A stretch of DNA of 64,000 nt from Polynucleobacter acidiphobus (GCF_003065385.1 NZ_CP023277.1:1142829-1206828); one strand, 5' to 3'. Positions 32,219 through 41,904 are shown, counted from the stretch's first letter. Notes: generated by a model from the sequence alone, not told the origin. Made by a program: numbers and translations.

Positions 32219-32780
32219 CGACACAGCAAACTTTATCTTTTTTTCCATTCCTCGTGGTCATGCTTTACCCACTAAAGATGAATTTTCGAATGCATTTGAA
32301 AATCATCAAATGAAAATTTATAAAGCTTATGGCTACTTTAGATACGAACTCAAGGTCATCAATACTGCCCTTTTTATATTAAAAAATAATGTCAGAGAAT
32401 TTACTGACATATGTGGCTATGTTGATGAATTTAATTTTGTTGCTCGATTAAGTTCAACTTGTAAGGCGAATAGCTTTTTTAACATTCAGCATCCTGAAAT
32501 CGTTAAGCAATATCGACTCGACAGGGCCGCTATAGAATCAATTGTTAAAATAATTGAAGCCATTCGTTTTATAAAGGAGATGAATGAGGATTTCAAAAAC
32601 TGGAAATATGTATTTGAGAGGGGGAAGCGGATCAATCATGAGTTAATGCTAGCCGATCCAAAAATGGGAAATCCAAATAAGGCCTATATTTCCTCGCTCT
32701 TTGATGATTATGGAACTGTTGCATTAGATCAACTCTATCAACAAATTATCGATTGGGATAAAAAAGTAACGTGGTTATGA
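32199..32780 (+). CDS. Hypothetical protein, AT-rich
   Basis: 193 residues, mainly helical, with several aromatic residues ('YKAYGYFRYELKVINTALFILKNN'; 'YRLDRAAIESIVKIIEAIRFIKEMNEDFKNW'). A good GAGGAGG lies before the ATG. It is the last gene of the rightward 30374-32780 run and converges on the integrase gene. No family recognised. Confidence 0.65.
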   Translation: MSVLGNSDTANFIFFSIPRGHALPTKDEFSNAFENHQMKIYKAYGYFRYELKVINTALFILKNNVREFTDICGYVDEFNFVARLSSTCKANSFFNIQHPEIVKQYRLDRAAIESIVKIIEAIRFIKEMNEDFKNWKYVFERGKRINHELMLADPKMGNPNKAYISSLFDDYGTVALDQLYQQIIDWDKKVTWL

Positions 32781-32808
32781 TCTCTAAAGCTTAATTTAAA
32801 AGATCAAG

Positions 32809-34032
32809 CTAAGCCAACCGCTCTGCACAAATCAAAGGAGTCAACTTTGAGTAATGCTTTTCCAGCATCACAACCGAAGTACCCATCTGCCTAGCCACGG
32901 TGTGAATATCTACACCAGTGGCCAAGGCTTGGGTGGCATAGGTATGGCGCAGGCTATACAAGGTTCGAATTTGATTGGTTTGGGGATCACGCAATAGTTC
33001 AGCATCCTCTAATAAACGTCTAAACACCCCATGCAGGCTATAAGGCTGGTCTCCACCAGGGAACACAAACACCTTTCGATCTAAGCCTGCCCTGATCAGT
33101 TGATCCAAGGATTCATACGGCAGCTGTTGCCAAGTCCGAAGTCTTTCCAGCGTCGCAATTAAGGACGCTCGGGCAATCAAGTGGCGTGGTCCGGTTTTGC
33201 CTGACACCCAGATCTTCAAGTATTGTTCACCGCCAGTTCGATGCCATTGGATGTCTTTCCAGCGTATGGGCATGGATTCAGTACCTTGTCGGATACCGGT
33301 ATACAGCAAGAACTCCACATAACAACGACATAACCTGGCCATGTCATGAAAGCGTTGGGTGCGCCCGGCTCGTCGTTGAACTTCCCACCCAGGCATAAAG
33401 GCCAACAAGTGCTCTATTTCCTCGGCACTGAAACTGGGTCGGGATTGAGATCGATCCCCTGCCACATTCAAAGTCACAGGTTTGGCAAAACGATTGAGTA
33501 AGCCGTTATTGCTGGCTCGTGCCATGACTCGGTTAAAGGTCGTGGCGTGATGCCGCTGGGTACTGAACCGGGGTTCACGACCCATTTGGGCGATTCGCCA
33601 GCTATCAAATTCATCCACTTGACTTTGCTGGATGTTGGCCATAGGCAAGCGACCGAAGAATGGAATCAGATAGTGCTCGAGCACGTAGACATGATCCCGT
33701 ACGCTTTGGCGATTCTTGGCCGTTTCCAGTTGAGACCGCAAGGATTCCAGCTCTTGCGTGGCTAGCCGGGCGAAAGTTCTGGTTCGAAAAGCCTCTTCAC
33801 TGGCATAGCGTTCGAGGATCCTGTGATGTAGTTCAATGGCTCGAGTACTGGCTTCAGCCACTTGATCACTGGCGGTGGTACTGGAATACCATGAGCCGTT
33901 GTCCAGTCGAAAACGGCATTGCCATTGGGCACTATTGATTCTTTTATATAAGACGATGGCACCATCAAGGAGCGGGATAGTTCTAGATTGAGTGGTAGCA
34001 GCTTGATTGAATAGGTATTGCAGATTGTTCAC
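32809..34032 (-). CDS. int: Tyrosine-type site-specific integrase
   Basis: 407 residues. A core-binding domain lies at about residues 80-185 ('RDHVYVLEHYLIPFFGRLPMANI..SQVDEF') and the catalytic domain at about 200-400. Catalytic residues: Arg in LLYTGIRQGTES, Lys in the ISGKTGPRH-like segment (SGKTGPRHLI), SLRHTYATQAL, and Tyr in LEKHYSKL. The first box II His is replaced by Tyr (YSLRH), as in many element integrases. The size fits island integrases that use tRNA genes, making it the best candidate for the tRNA-Arg recombination seen here, although it is ~10 kb from either att copy. Confidence 0.92.
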   Translation of the reverse strand: MNNLQYLFNQAATTQSRTIPLLDGAIVLYKRINSAQWQCRFRLDNGSWYSSTTASDQVAEASTRAIELHHRILERYASEEAFRTRTFARLATQELESLRSQLETAKNRQSVRDHVYVLEHYLIPFFGRLPMANIQQSQVDEFDSWRIAQMGREPRFSTQRHHATTFNRVMARASNNGLLNRFAKPVTLNVAGDRSQSRPSFSAEEIEHLLAFMPGWEVQRRAGRTQRFHDMARLCRCYVEFLLYTGIRQGTESMPIRWKDIQWHRTGGEQYLKIWVSGKTGPRHLIARASLIATLERLRTWQQLPYESLDQLIRAGLDRKVFVFPGGDQPYSLHGVFRRLLEDAELLRDPQTNQIRTLYSLRHTYATQALATGVDIHTVARQMGTSVVMLEKHYSKLTPLICAERLA

Positions 34033-34256
34033 GGTCAGCGTCCCTGGTATAGACGCTTGCTAGCTTAACTTCAGATTGAGGTTTGGGCGACCTCTTTTAT
34101 TTAGAAAAGTAATAGCTAACCTGCTTCCTATCGCGGCTTGATATGAGCGGCTGCTAACGACTCAAAGCAGACTTTGGCGAAACATGGCTCCACCAATCAA
34201 CGATAGCAACCTGATCACTTCAAAACGATCTATAGACTAGATTGAATTGAAGTAAT

Positions 34257-34625
34257 TTATAAATTAAATCTTGCTGTTATTACTTTCGCCTTTATCTTGA
34301 TAACTGCTATGGCTTTAGCCCCTTTGGGAATAGCAAAACTTCCTTTCAGCTCGAATTTGCCTCCATTAGGCAGAAGCTCATAATCTTTTTTGTCAGATCC
34401 AATTAAGACTGTCAGCTTTGCTGTCCCACCGTCTATAGGTAGCGGTTTACCGTGGTCGGTCAAATACAGCGATAGGCTATCAGGCTTTGTAACCAATTCA
34501 ATATCAATGTCCTTAGCCTCTACTATGACACCACCATGCATTGGCTTTAAATCATGGCCAGCTCCAGCATGGGCTGGGCCAATAAAACTGATTAGCAAGG
34601 TTGCAATCACCATCATTGATTTCAT
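34257..34625 (-). CDS. Small periplasmic protein of the metal efflux operon
   Basis: 122 residues with a signal peptide (cleavage near 'AHAGAGHDLKPMHGG', residue ~20). The mature part starts with a His-containing segment (GHDLKPMHGG) and has an Ig-like beta pattern. It lies 15 bp after the RND permease gene. The His/Met-bearing N-terminus suggests a metal chaperone role, by analogy with CusF, but it is not a CusF homologue that I recognise. Confidence 0.75.
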   Translation of the reverse strand: MKSMMVIATLLISFIGPAHAGAGHDLKPMHGGVIVEAKDIDIELVTKPDSLSLYLTDHGKPLPIDGGTAKLTVLIGSDKKDYELLPNGGKFELKGSFAIPKGAKAIAVIKIKAKVITARFNL

Positions 34626-34640
34626 ATAGACTCCTTTAAA

Positions 34641-37600
34641 TTAGAATACTTCGTTAGATTTCATATTGCTCAACGCTATTTCGGTTGCTTTTTTCCCGTA
34701 AAGCCAAAACATGATTGGTGTTAAAAAGGTATCCAATAAGGTGGAACTGATGAGCCCGGAGAAAATAACAACTGCTACTGGATGCAATATCTCTGTACCA
34801 GGACGCTCTGCTTCAAATAACAATGGCGCCAAAGCAAAAGCTGTAACCAAAGCTGTCATTAGTACAGGGCTTAAGCGCTCAATTGATCCACGAATAATCA
34901 TTGTCAGGCCAAACGATTCACCTTCTGACTGCATCAAATTCAGGTAATGACTAATTTTTAAGATTCCGTTACGCACAGATATTCCTGCTAGCGTGATAAA
35001 TCCTATTAATGCAGCAATCGAGAGTGGCTGGCCTGAAATCCATAAACCAATCACTGCTCCGACCATAGCCAATGGAATATTAGACATAATCATTAAAGAT
35101 AAGCGTATGGACTTATAGCGGTTATTTAAAACCGCAAACATCAAAAGAAATGATCCAATTGATAGCAAACTAATTACTTTAGATGCCTCTTCTTGCGCTT
35201 TAAATTGACCATCTAAGGTAATAAAGTAACCCTCTGGAAGAGTTTGATTAGAAATAATAGTTCTAATGTCAGCCACGATATCCGACAGGGCACGCTTTGA
35301 TGCATTAGCCGATAAGACAATTCTTCGCTTACCGCCGTCTCTGCTAATTTGATTTGGGCCATCCCCATCCTCAATGCTAGCAATTTTTGAGAGTGGAATT
35401 TTTCCATTTGGCGTATCAATCAAGATATCAGCAAGCCCTTCTAAATTTCTTGCTGAGTCTGGTAGCTTGATCACCAAGGCAAACCGTCGATTACCCTCAA
35501 TAATTTGTGAGAGTCTCTCCCCTTCAACCATGCCCTGCAAGGTGGCCATAATCTGAGATGTTGAAACTCCGTATTGAGCCGCCTTATCGTAATCAATTCG
35601 CACCTTAATTTGTGGTGCTAAAACCTGCTTTTCAATTTCCAAATCAACTAAGCCTTCAATGCCCGCTAATTTGGATCTCAAAAGATCGGCTTGGCTACGC
35701 AGCACGTCTAAATCATCGCCAAAAATCTTAATCGCAATTTGCGATCGAACTCCTGAAAGCATGTGATCTATTCGATGTGAGATTGGCTGACCGATCGCAA
35801 TTGCAGCGGGTAAGTTAACTAATCTTGACCTGATATCTGCCTGTATCTCAGCCATGGAGCGATCTAAATCTCCCGCAGGCTTTAAACCAACATCTAACTC
35901 GCTCACATGCACACCTTCCGCATGCTCGTCTAATTCTGCGCGGCCACTCCTGCGTCCAACATAAGTCACTTCAGGAACCTGCCTGACTAACTTTTCTGCT
36001 TGGCTAGCTACTCCTGCCGATTCAGAGAGAGAGACACCAGGATTTAAACGCAGTCCGATCAGTAAAGTCCCTTCGTTAAAGGGCGGTAAAAATGAGCTCG
36101 CCATAAAGGGAACACTGGCAGCAGCGACTATGACGGATGCAAAAGCATACATCAGAGGCTTTTTAGGCGCCGCTAACAACCTTGATAACTGAACCTCATA
36201 ATGGCTTTTAAGCCAAGTGACAATCTTTGTATCGTGATCTCTCAGGGACTGCATTGAGGGCAGCAGATAAAAGCAGAGTACTGGCGTGATAGTGACTGAA
36301 ACTAAAAGTGATGCAAGAGTAGAGACTATAAATGCAATGCCCAAAGGCATAAATAGTCGCCCCTCTATACCTGGTAATGCAAATAATGGGATGAATACCA
36401 AAACGATGATGGCTGTAGCATAGATAATTCCGGTTCTTACCTCAAGCGAGGCGGCTCTCACAATTGCTAGTGGACTTAATCGATCTAAAGATGCTTTATC
36501 CAGGTTTACTCTTAGGCGACGAATCACGTTTTCCACATCAACTACTGCATCATCAACTAGGCCACCGATTGCAATGGCTAGGCCTCCTAAGGTCATCGTA
36601 TTAATTGATAAACCAAAGTACTTAAAAACCAAGGCAGTTAACAGAATTGAAACTGGAATTGCTGTTAATGAGATGAGAACTGGGCGAATTGTTCCTAAAA
36701 AGAAATACAGCACTAAAGCAACAAAGATTGATGCGCCAATGAGCTTACCCTCTAAAGTGCTAATGGATGCATCAATAAAGCTCGCCTGCCTAAATGTTAC
36801 TTTTGGAGCTTCCATGCCAGTTGGCAAGCCCTGCTTTAATTCTGCAATAGCTGATTCAATCTTTTTTGTAAGCGCTACCGTATCTGCTGAAGGTTGTTTT
36901 TGTACACCTAGAATGACTGCTGGCCCACCTTCATAACCAGCATCGCCTCGCTTAACTGCTGGTGCAAAAGTAATATCTGCAACTTGCCTTAAAAGTATTG
37001 TTTGTCCATTGCGGTTCGATACGGCAATGTTCTTTAAATCTTCAAGGCTAGAAGTTCGCCCTATATGACGAATAAGATACTCACGATTATTGGACTCAAG
37101 AAATCCACCAGACGTATTTGCAGAATAGCCCCGCAATGCATCTTCAATCTGCAATATGCTAAGACCTAGCTCCGCCATGCGGCGAGTATTGGGTTGCACT
37201 TGAAACTGCCTGACTTGCCCGCCAATAGGAATGACTTGCGCTACCCCGGGGATAGCCATCAATCTGGGTCGCAAAACCCAATCAGCATACTCGCGAACCT
37301 GCATGGATGAAATCTTAGATTCATCAATCGGAATGGCAATTTGCATAATCTCACCCATGATCGAACTAATGGGTCCCATACGCGAAACAATGCCATCCGG
37401 GATTGCTCCGTCCATAGATGACAGTCTTTCTGAAACCATTTGTCTGGCACGATAGATGTCTACAGACCAGTCAAAAGTAACGTATATGAAAGACAGGCCG
37501 GCGCTAGATACTGAGCGAATAGCCTCTACTCCCGGTAAACCATTCATAGCCGTTTCGAGTGGGAATGTAATGAGTTGTTCAACTTCCTCTGAAGCCATTC

Positions 37601-37763
37601 CGCCAGCCTCAGTCATGATGGTGACAGTAGGCTTATTCAGATCGGGAAAGACATCCACAGGCATCTTGCTTAAGGTGTACGCACCATAGACCATAGATAT
37701 AGCACTGAGCAAAATCACTATCATGCGATTTTTTAAGCTGAAATCTAATAACCAAGTAAACAT
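34641..37763 (-). CDS. Heavy-metal efflux RND permease (CzcA/CusA family)
   Basis: 1040 residues, the full length for HME-RND pumps, with two six-helix halves and two large periplasmic loops. The TM4 charge-relay motif reads GGLVDDAVVDVENV (about residues 405-418), which fits the less studied HME5-type subgroup rather than the DFGxxxDGA form of CzcA or the CusA Cu/Ag type. The exported ion is therefore uncertain. It works with the adaptor and TolC protein encoded just upstream to carry metal across the envelope. Confidence 0.93.
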   Translation of the reverse strand: MFTWLLDFSLKNRMIVILLSAISMVYGAYTLSKMPVDVFPDLNKPTVTIMTEAGGMASEEVEQLITFPLETAMNGLPGVEAIRSVSSAGLSFIYVTFDWSVDIYRARQMVSERLSSMDGAIPDGIVSRMGPISSIMGEIMQIAIPIDESKISSMQVREYADWVLRPRLMAIPGVAQVIPIGGQVRQFQVQPNTRRMAELGLSILQIEDALRGYSANTSGGFLESNNREYLIRHIGRTSSLEDLKNIAVSNRNGQTILLRQVADITFAPAVKRGDAGYEGGPAVILGVQKQPSADTVALTKKIESAIAELKQGLPTGMEAPKVTFRQASFIDASISTLEGKLIGASIFVALVLYFFLGTIRPVLISLTAIPVSILLTALVFKYFGLSINTMTLGGLAIAIGGLVDDAVVDVENVIRRLRVNLDKASLDRLSPLAIVRAASLEVRTGIIYATAIIVLVFIPLFALPGIEGRLFMPLGIAFIVSTLASLLVSVTITPVLCFYLLPSMQSLRDHDTKIVTWLKSHYEVQLSRLLAAPKKPLMYAFASVIVAAASVPFMASSFLPPFNEGTLLIGLRLNPGVSLSESAGVASQAEKLVRQVPEVTYVGRRSGRAELDEHAEGVHVSELDVGLKPAGDLDRSMAEIQADIRSRLVNLPAAIAIGQPISHRIDHMLSGVRSQIAIKIFGDDLDVLRSQADLLRSKLAGIEGLVDLEIEKQVLAPQIKVRIDYDKAAQYGVSTSQIMATLQGMVEGERLSQIIEGNRRFALVIKLPDSARNLEGLADILIDTPNGKIPLSKIASIEDGDGPNQISRDGGKRRIVLSANASKRALSDIVADIRTIISNQTLPEGYFITLDGQFKAQEEASKVISLLSIGSFLLMFAVLNNRYKSIRLSLMIMSNIPLAMVGAVIGLWISGQPLSIAALIGFITLAGISVRNGILKISHYLNLMQSEGESFGLTMIIRGSIERLSPVLMTALVTAFALAPLLFEAERPGTEILHPVAVVIFSGLISSTLLDTFLTPIMFWLYGKKATEIALSNMKSNEVF

Positions 37764-37773
37764 GTCTTAGTCC

Positions 37774-38814
37774 TTAACGAATTTGATTGATGAGTGATGC
37801 CCCATCAGTAATGACTCGTTCACCATCTTTAATACCGCTTGTAATAACGATGCTCTGACCATCTAAAGGCTCATATACAACCATTCTTGGCTCAAATATT
37901 TCTGGGGACTTTTTAATCCAGACAATTGTTTGGTTCGAGCTACTTTTGACTAATGATTTTGAAGGCGCCTTTACTCCAGTGACCTTGCTATCGGTATTTA
38001 CGAATACTCGAATGGGCTGACCTATGGGTAAAAATTGGAGATCGTCCGATTTAGCAGAAAAAGTGAGGGGCAAGGCTTGCTCTCTGAGGGTCTGTCCACC
38101 ACCAAGATACTTGAGCTCGATCACTTTGCCATTAACATCCACTTTGCCATCAGCAATGTTCTTACTCAGACTTGAATCATAGGCAAGCGCTTCTATTAAT
38201 AGCTTGGATGGATTAACGACCTCAAAGATTAGATCTCTTGCTTGCACTACTTGGCCAGATACGACACCCGTAGTAGAAATAATTCCGCTGACTGGGGCTC
38301 TTAATTCCTCGTTTGCGACAGCCGCCTCTGCCTCTTCAATAGTCTTACGTGGAACCGTATCGCTAAGATCTCTCAAACGCTTCAGTCGACTTTCCGCAAG
38401 TGATCTTGATTTTCCTGGGCCAGCCTCTGGCGTTACATACGCCAAGACATCGCCTTTACTTACCTTCTGTCCGGGCAATGGAAAACCAGCTGGTCCCGGC
38501 GTAATACGGCCAGCAACAATCGCCTGCACTTTACCGCCAAAGTTGGGATCCATGATGACTTTTCCAGCTAAATCATAGGTTTTGGCATATTCACCGAACT
38601 GGCCAGGAGTTGTCATCACTTGTAACTGGCGTTGCGCAGGCTTGGGAATAAAAAGGCTGCCGTCCGACTGTCTTTTCGGGACGTCGCCCTGAACTTGGGA
38701 TGCTTCCGACTCGCCATGACCTTGCCCAGCATGAACCTTAAAAGCAAATAGCGTCACAGATAAACCAATAAGGACAATAGAGCGAAATCCAAAATCTCTT
38801 TGTTTGCGATTCAT
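37774..38814 (-). CDS. RND efflux periplasmic adaptor (CzcB/CusB-like)
   Basis: 346 residues with a signal peptide (cleavage near 'VHAGQGHGESE', residue ~30). The start of the mature chain is His-rich. HlyD-type features include 'VQAIVAGRITPGPAGFPLPGQKVSKGDVLAYV' (lipoyl half-motif, about residues 88-120), a short helical hairpin and 'ELRAPVSGIISTTGVVSGQVV'. The hairpin is short compared with CzcB. It overlaps the upstream gene by 4 bp and is 10 bp from the permease gene. Confidence 0.9.
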   Translation of the reverse strand: MNRKQRDFGFRSIVLIGLSVTLFAFKVHAGQGHGESEASQVQGDVPKRQSDGSLFIPKPAQRQLQVMTTPGQFGEYAKTYDLAGKVIMDPNFGGKVQAIVAGRITPGPAGFPLPGQKVSKGDVLAYVTPEAGPGKSRSLAESRLKRLRDLSDTVPRKTIEEAEAAVANEELRAPVSGIISTTGVVSGQVVQARDLIFEVVNPSKLLIEALAYDSSLSKNIADGKVDVNGKVIELKYLGGGQTLREQALPLTFSAKSDDLQFLPIGQPIRVFVNTDSKVTGVKAPSKSLVKSSSNQTIVWIKKSPEIFEPRMVVYEPLDGQSIVITSGIKDGERVITDGASLINQIR

Positions 38815-39389
38815 ACCCGCTCCTTTATTTGTTTGATTAATTTTTTTGCATGCGTCATCAACACCTCTTTCTTACGATAAGAAAAATAGGCGACTGCCAT
38901 CAAGAGGCTGAAATAAAGCAAGATCTTTATTGCTGATTTCCAAGTGATCAATGAGGGGCGTTCAAAGGAACTTAGATCGATAGTGGCTGCTAGTATGTCG
39001 GTAACATCATCATCGTTAACCGTGATGGTGATCGCAGTAGGCTGATCTTTAATTTTATTTTTTAGGCGAAAAAGATACTCTCCATCACCATGGGGCTCTG
39101 AACTAATTTTAAAGCCCTCAAGCTCAATTTCAACCTTAGCTCCTTTGACCAATTCATTGGAGGAGTAGCGATCTAGGTAGAGTGTGATTTCCTTTCCATT
39201 GATCACTCCTACCGCCTCATAGAGATCAGATTCAGCATAAAAGCGAGGTGATGCTTGAGTTTGTATCGTAGTGAGTTTTTCCTCCCCATGATCATGACCA
39301 GGCCCTGCATAAGCTACCGATGTGATTGTCAGAGATAGTGCAATTAATAGTTTTGATGACAACTGAGTGTATTTATTTAATAAATTCAT
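38811..39389 (-). CDS. Membrane-anchored periplasmic protein in metal efflux operon
   Basis: 192 residues: signal peptide (about 1-28), a start of GPGHDHGEEK (metal-binding type), a beta-rich domain with 'VINGKEITLYLDRYSSNELVKGAKVEIELEG' and 'GEYLFRLKN', and one C-terminal membrane helix (about 155-172) with a basic cytoplasmic tail. Similar proteins are found between the TolC and adaptor genes in HME operons; no function is assigned that I know of. Confidence 0.75.
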   Translation of the reverse strand: MNLLNKYTQLSSKLLIALSLTITSVAYAGPGHDHGEEKLTTIQTQASPRFYAESDLYEAVGVINGKEITLYLDRYSSNELVKGAKVEIELEGFKISSEPHGDGEYLFRLKNKIKDQPTAITITVNDDDVTDILAATIDLSSFERPSLITWKSAIKILLYFSLLMAVAYFSYRKKEVLMTHAKKLIKQIKERV

Positions 39390-39402
39390 AGCTAAAGTGA
39401 CC

Positions 39403-40686
39403 TTACTCTGGTAACAGACCTAAAGCCTGTCGTAAATTTGAAACTGAAACTGCATAATTGATTTTTGCAATCGCTGCCTGTCTGCTTGCATCTACTGCTT
39501 CAAGCTCAATACGTAATCTTGTAGGTAAATCGGTTTCACCAAGGCGAAATGATTTATCAAAAAATTGACGCGTTTCGTTGGCTAAGTTAGACCTCTTATC
39601 TGCAGCGGCAAGCTTCATTTGTGCTGACTTCACCAAAGCCGCATTTGACTCCACATTATTTAATACAGACTCTCGCTCATAGGACAATCGAATCTCTGAA
39701 TCCACCATCTCAGCAGTAGCACTGGCCAGTCTATTGGTATTACGAGCATCAGAGCCAAAAGGAATCACTAATCCAATAGCTACCGATTGCTGATAGGGAA
39801 CGCCATAAACTTCACGGCCCTTTGTAGTCCATATCTGCAATTGTGGAGAAGGCCGAGTTTGAGACTTTGCCAAGTCAACTGCCTTTTTAGAAACCTCTAA
39901 CTGATCTATAAGTGCTGCAACGATTGGCAAACTAGAATCTAGTCCTGATAATTTTTCAGGAACTTTTGGTAACGGTTCAATATTTTTATCTATGTCACCA
40001 AATTGAATTTTCCTAAAGTACTCACTTCCCAACAGAGACCTTACCCTTTGCTCAGCATTAATGACATTGGCCTGCGCTTCGACTAAAAAAGCTTCTGATG
40101 ATGCGAGGGCCCCATTGGCCTGATGAAGATCTGCGCGAGATAAGTCTCCAGCCTTAAATCTCTTTTCAACATCAAGAGCTAAGCTCTTTGCATTCTCATG
40201 CCTACGTAGCGCTAAATCAGACTCAATTTTTGATTTCTGATAATTCCAATAGGCATCCCTTACTTCTGCTGCAATTCTCAATTGGGATAGATAGTATTGA
40301 GACAAAAGCTTTTTATATTCAGCATCCGCTAAATTAATTGAGCTTGACCGCTCATTCCATAACCACAGCGGGATATTTAAACCCAGTATGGTTTCACTGG
40401 CGCCTTGATTACTGTTAGTTCTATCGGTCTTTTGCGACACTTCCACCGAAGCTGGGCTCACCAAAAGGCTGCTAGCAATTTTTTGCCTAGCAAGCGCGGC
40501 CTCTACTCGATACTGATAGGACTTAGAGTCAGGTTGGCGCTCCCATGAGGATTCATAGAAGGACTTTAAGGCTGATTCACCTTTGCGCTCACCATTAGCC
40601 AGCGCTATTGGCGATCCCAATATAAAAACCAATCCAGTAAATTGAATGACGCAGCGACGAACTACGCCAGAATATTCTCGCAACAT
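39403..40686 (-). CDS. TolC-family outer membrane efflux protein (CzcC-like)
   Basis: 427 residues with a signal peptide (about 1-28) and two OEP repeats. 'AEVRDAYWNYQKSKIESDLALRRHENAKSLALDVEKRFKAGDLSRADLHQA' lies near residues 140-195, and a second long helix pair lies at about 315-420 ending 'SVSNLRQALGLLPE'. It forms the outer-membrane channel of the pump. It lies 13 bp upstream of the 38811-39389 gene. Confidence 0.92.
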   Translation of the reverse strand: MLREYSGVVRRCVIQFTGLVFILGSPIALANGERKGESALKSFYESSWERQPDSKSYQYRVEAALARQKIASSLLVSPASVEVSQKTDRTNSNQGASETILGLNIPLWLWNERSSSINLADAEYKKLLSQYYLSQLRIAAEVRDAYWNYQKSKIESDLALRRHENAKSLALDVEKRFKAGDLSRADLHQANGALASSEAFLVEAQANVINAEQRVRSLLGSEYFRKIQFGDIDKNIEPLPKVPEKLSGLDSSLPIVAALIDQLEVSKKAVDLAKSQTRPSPQLQIWTTKGREVYGVPYQQSVAIGLVIPFGSDARNTNRLASATAEMVDSEIRLSYERESVLNNVESNAALVKSAQMKLAAADKRSNLANETRQFFDKSFRLGETDLPTRLRIELEAVDASRQAAIAKINYAVSVSNLRQALGLLPE

Positions 40687-40756
40687 AAAAACTCCATTTG
40701 TTTATTCAAAACAGAGTTAGCGAGAGGAGAAGAATTAGGTTGAGGCTCTCGCTAAC

Positions 40757-41092
40757 TTAGGCGAGACCGAACCAATTGGGTTTTTCAGGAGGGGGAGGAG
40801 AAATATTGACTAAAAACTCCACTCGAGTAACTTCATAATGAAAGATGGTAGTGGCAATTGAAATGGTAAAAGTGGAATGCAATGCTGGAGAATGTGCTAA
40901 GTGACAGACTCCACAATCAGAATCGTAGCCTGTAGAGTCGCTAGCTGAGGCAATACTGGCTGGTTTCTCATGCTCGTGATGAGAAACATGAGAAGTTGCT
41001 GCTTGCTCTTCTTGGCAGTAAGCAGCAACCGTAGCATAGGAGGTTTGAATCGATAAAGCCAGCAGGGCTAGGATTATCAAGATTTTTCTCAT
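40757..41092 (-). CDS. czcI: CzcI-like small cation-efflux-associated protein
   Basis: 111 residues with a signal peptide (about 1-20, 'SYATVAAYCQEEQAATSHVSHHEHEKP' follows). His clusters, 'DSDCGVCHLAHSPAL' (two Cys, two His) and the end PPPPEKPNW match the CzcI pattern known from Cupriavidus, where CzcI precedes czcCBA and affects its regulation. It is the first gene of the efflux operon here, 70 bp from the TolC gene. Confidence 0.75.
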   Translation of the reverse strand: MRKILIILALLALSIQTSYATVAAYCQEEQAATSHVSHHEHEKPASIASASDSTGYDSDCGVCHLAHSPALHSTFTISIATTIFHYEVTRVEFLVNISPPPPEKPNWFGLA

Positions 41093-41460
41093 AAACTAAT
41101 TAAATCATATTTCCATTTATTTCGCATTAAGAGCTTTTCCACGTAAGTCAAATGGATTAATCACTCAAATAGCTGCTATCTTGCTCGAGCCCCGTACCCC
41201 AAAATAAAAGCCAGCCCGTAGGATGGCTTTGGAAGCAATTCAGGTAATCAGGCTGCTGTTTTGCCACAAACTGTTGAATACCCTAATGACTCTGGTGAAA
41301 GAGGCGGCTCAACAATCTCAGAAGGCCTCCTATTGGCCGATAGCTGCCATTGAGCGTCCAATAACTAGACGCCCAATAATTTTGTTCTACTTAGAACAGA
41401 GGATTAAACATCCTCTATCCATCCAGGCTTAATGGATACAGGCTTAGACTCATCAAGACC
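41093..41460. other. Gap with a terminator and no gene
   Basis: About 370 bp between the efflux operon start and the tautomerase gene. Apart from the terminator at 41203-41236, it should contain the efflux promoter, but I cannot define -35/-10 boxes. A 69-codon plus-strand frame has no ribosome site or family. Confidence 0.5.
41203..41236 (-). terminator. Leftward rho-independent terminator
   Basis: Read leftward, AAAGCCA pairs with TGGCTTT around a ~10-nt loop, followed by TATTTTGG. It lies about 225 bp past the tautomerase stop and upstream of the efflux operon, so it likely separates the two units. Confidence 0.6.
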
Positions 41461-41850
41461 TTATTGGTGATATCGATATTCCTGAGTCTTTCCACCATAG
41501 CCATAGGCCGTAGCTCGCACATCCGCCACATATACATAACTTTCCTGGTGTAAGTTCCCCAGTATTTTTTCAAATCCAGCAAAGGCTTCTTTGATGTATT
41601 GGGCCTTCTCGTCTTTAGAATTGGTTTCATCTGTTACCTTGATGTCAAAATAAAAGCTATTTTTATTCTGTTCACTCAATAATTTTCCGCCAACCATCCA
41701 ACAATCCTTATCTATATAGTCAATCGCAATTGCTGTAACTTCACGCTTCTTTTTCAAGATGCGAGTGGTTATATCTAATAGCAAATCGGTAATCTGCTTG
41801 GTCGTCTCCGCACTCTTTGTTCCGCTGACTTTCACATTCAAAACTGGCAT
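41461..41850 (-). CDS. Tautomerase (4-oxalocrotonate tautomerase) family protein
   Basis: 129 residues beginning MPVLNVKVSG; Pro2 becomes the catalytic N-terminal proline after Met removal. 'TTKQITDLLLDITTRILKKKREVTAIAIDYIDKDCWMVGG' (about 17-56) is typical of the 4-OT family. The C-terminal half is like a second beta-alpha-beta unit, so it is of the long or fused type. It is 54 bp downstream of the marR gene, behind its own copy of the shared operator-like motif. Confidence 0.85.
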   Translation of the reverse strand: MPVLNVKVSGTKSAETTKQITDLLLDITTRILKKKREVTAIAIDYIDKDCWMVGGKLLSEQNKNSFYFDIKVTDETNSKDEKAQYIKEAFAGFEKILGNLHQESYVYVADVRATAYGYGGKTQEYRYHQ

Positions 41851-41861
41851 TTATTTCTCCT

Positions 41862-41885
41862 AATTAGTTAGCTATACAACTATTA
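41862..41885. promoter_or_regulatory. Candidate MarR operator before the tautomerase gene
   Basis: AATTAGTTAGCTATACAACTATTA contains TAGTT...AACTA as an inverted repeat (41865-41882). It shares AATTAGTTAGCTATRCAA with the sequence before marR itself. The site lies 11-35 bp upstream of the tautomerase start. Confidence 0.6.
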
Positions 41886-41904
41886 ATTCAAAAAAAGGGG
41901 GGCA

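Noticed and set aside
36574..36936. 120-codon plus-strand frame inside the RND permease gene
   Set aside because: It is a shadow of the minus-strand permease reading frame with no ribosome site.
41223..41432. 69-codon plus-strand frame
   Set aside because: It begins inside a terminator hairpin, has no ribosome site and no protein-like pattern.
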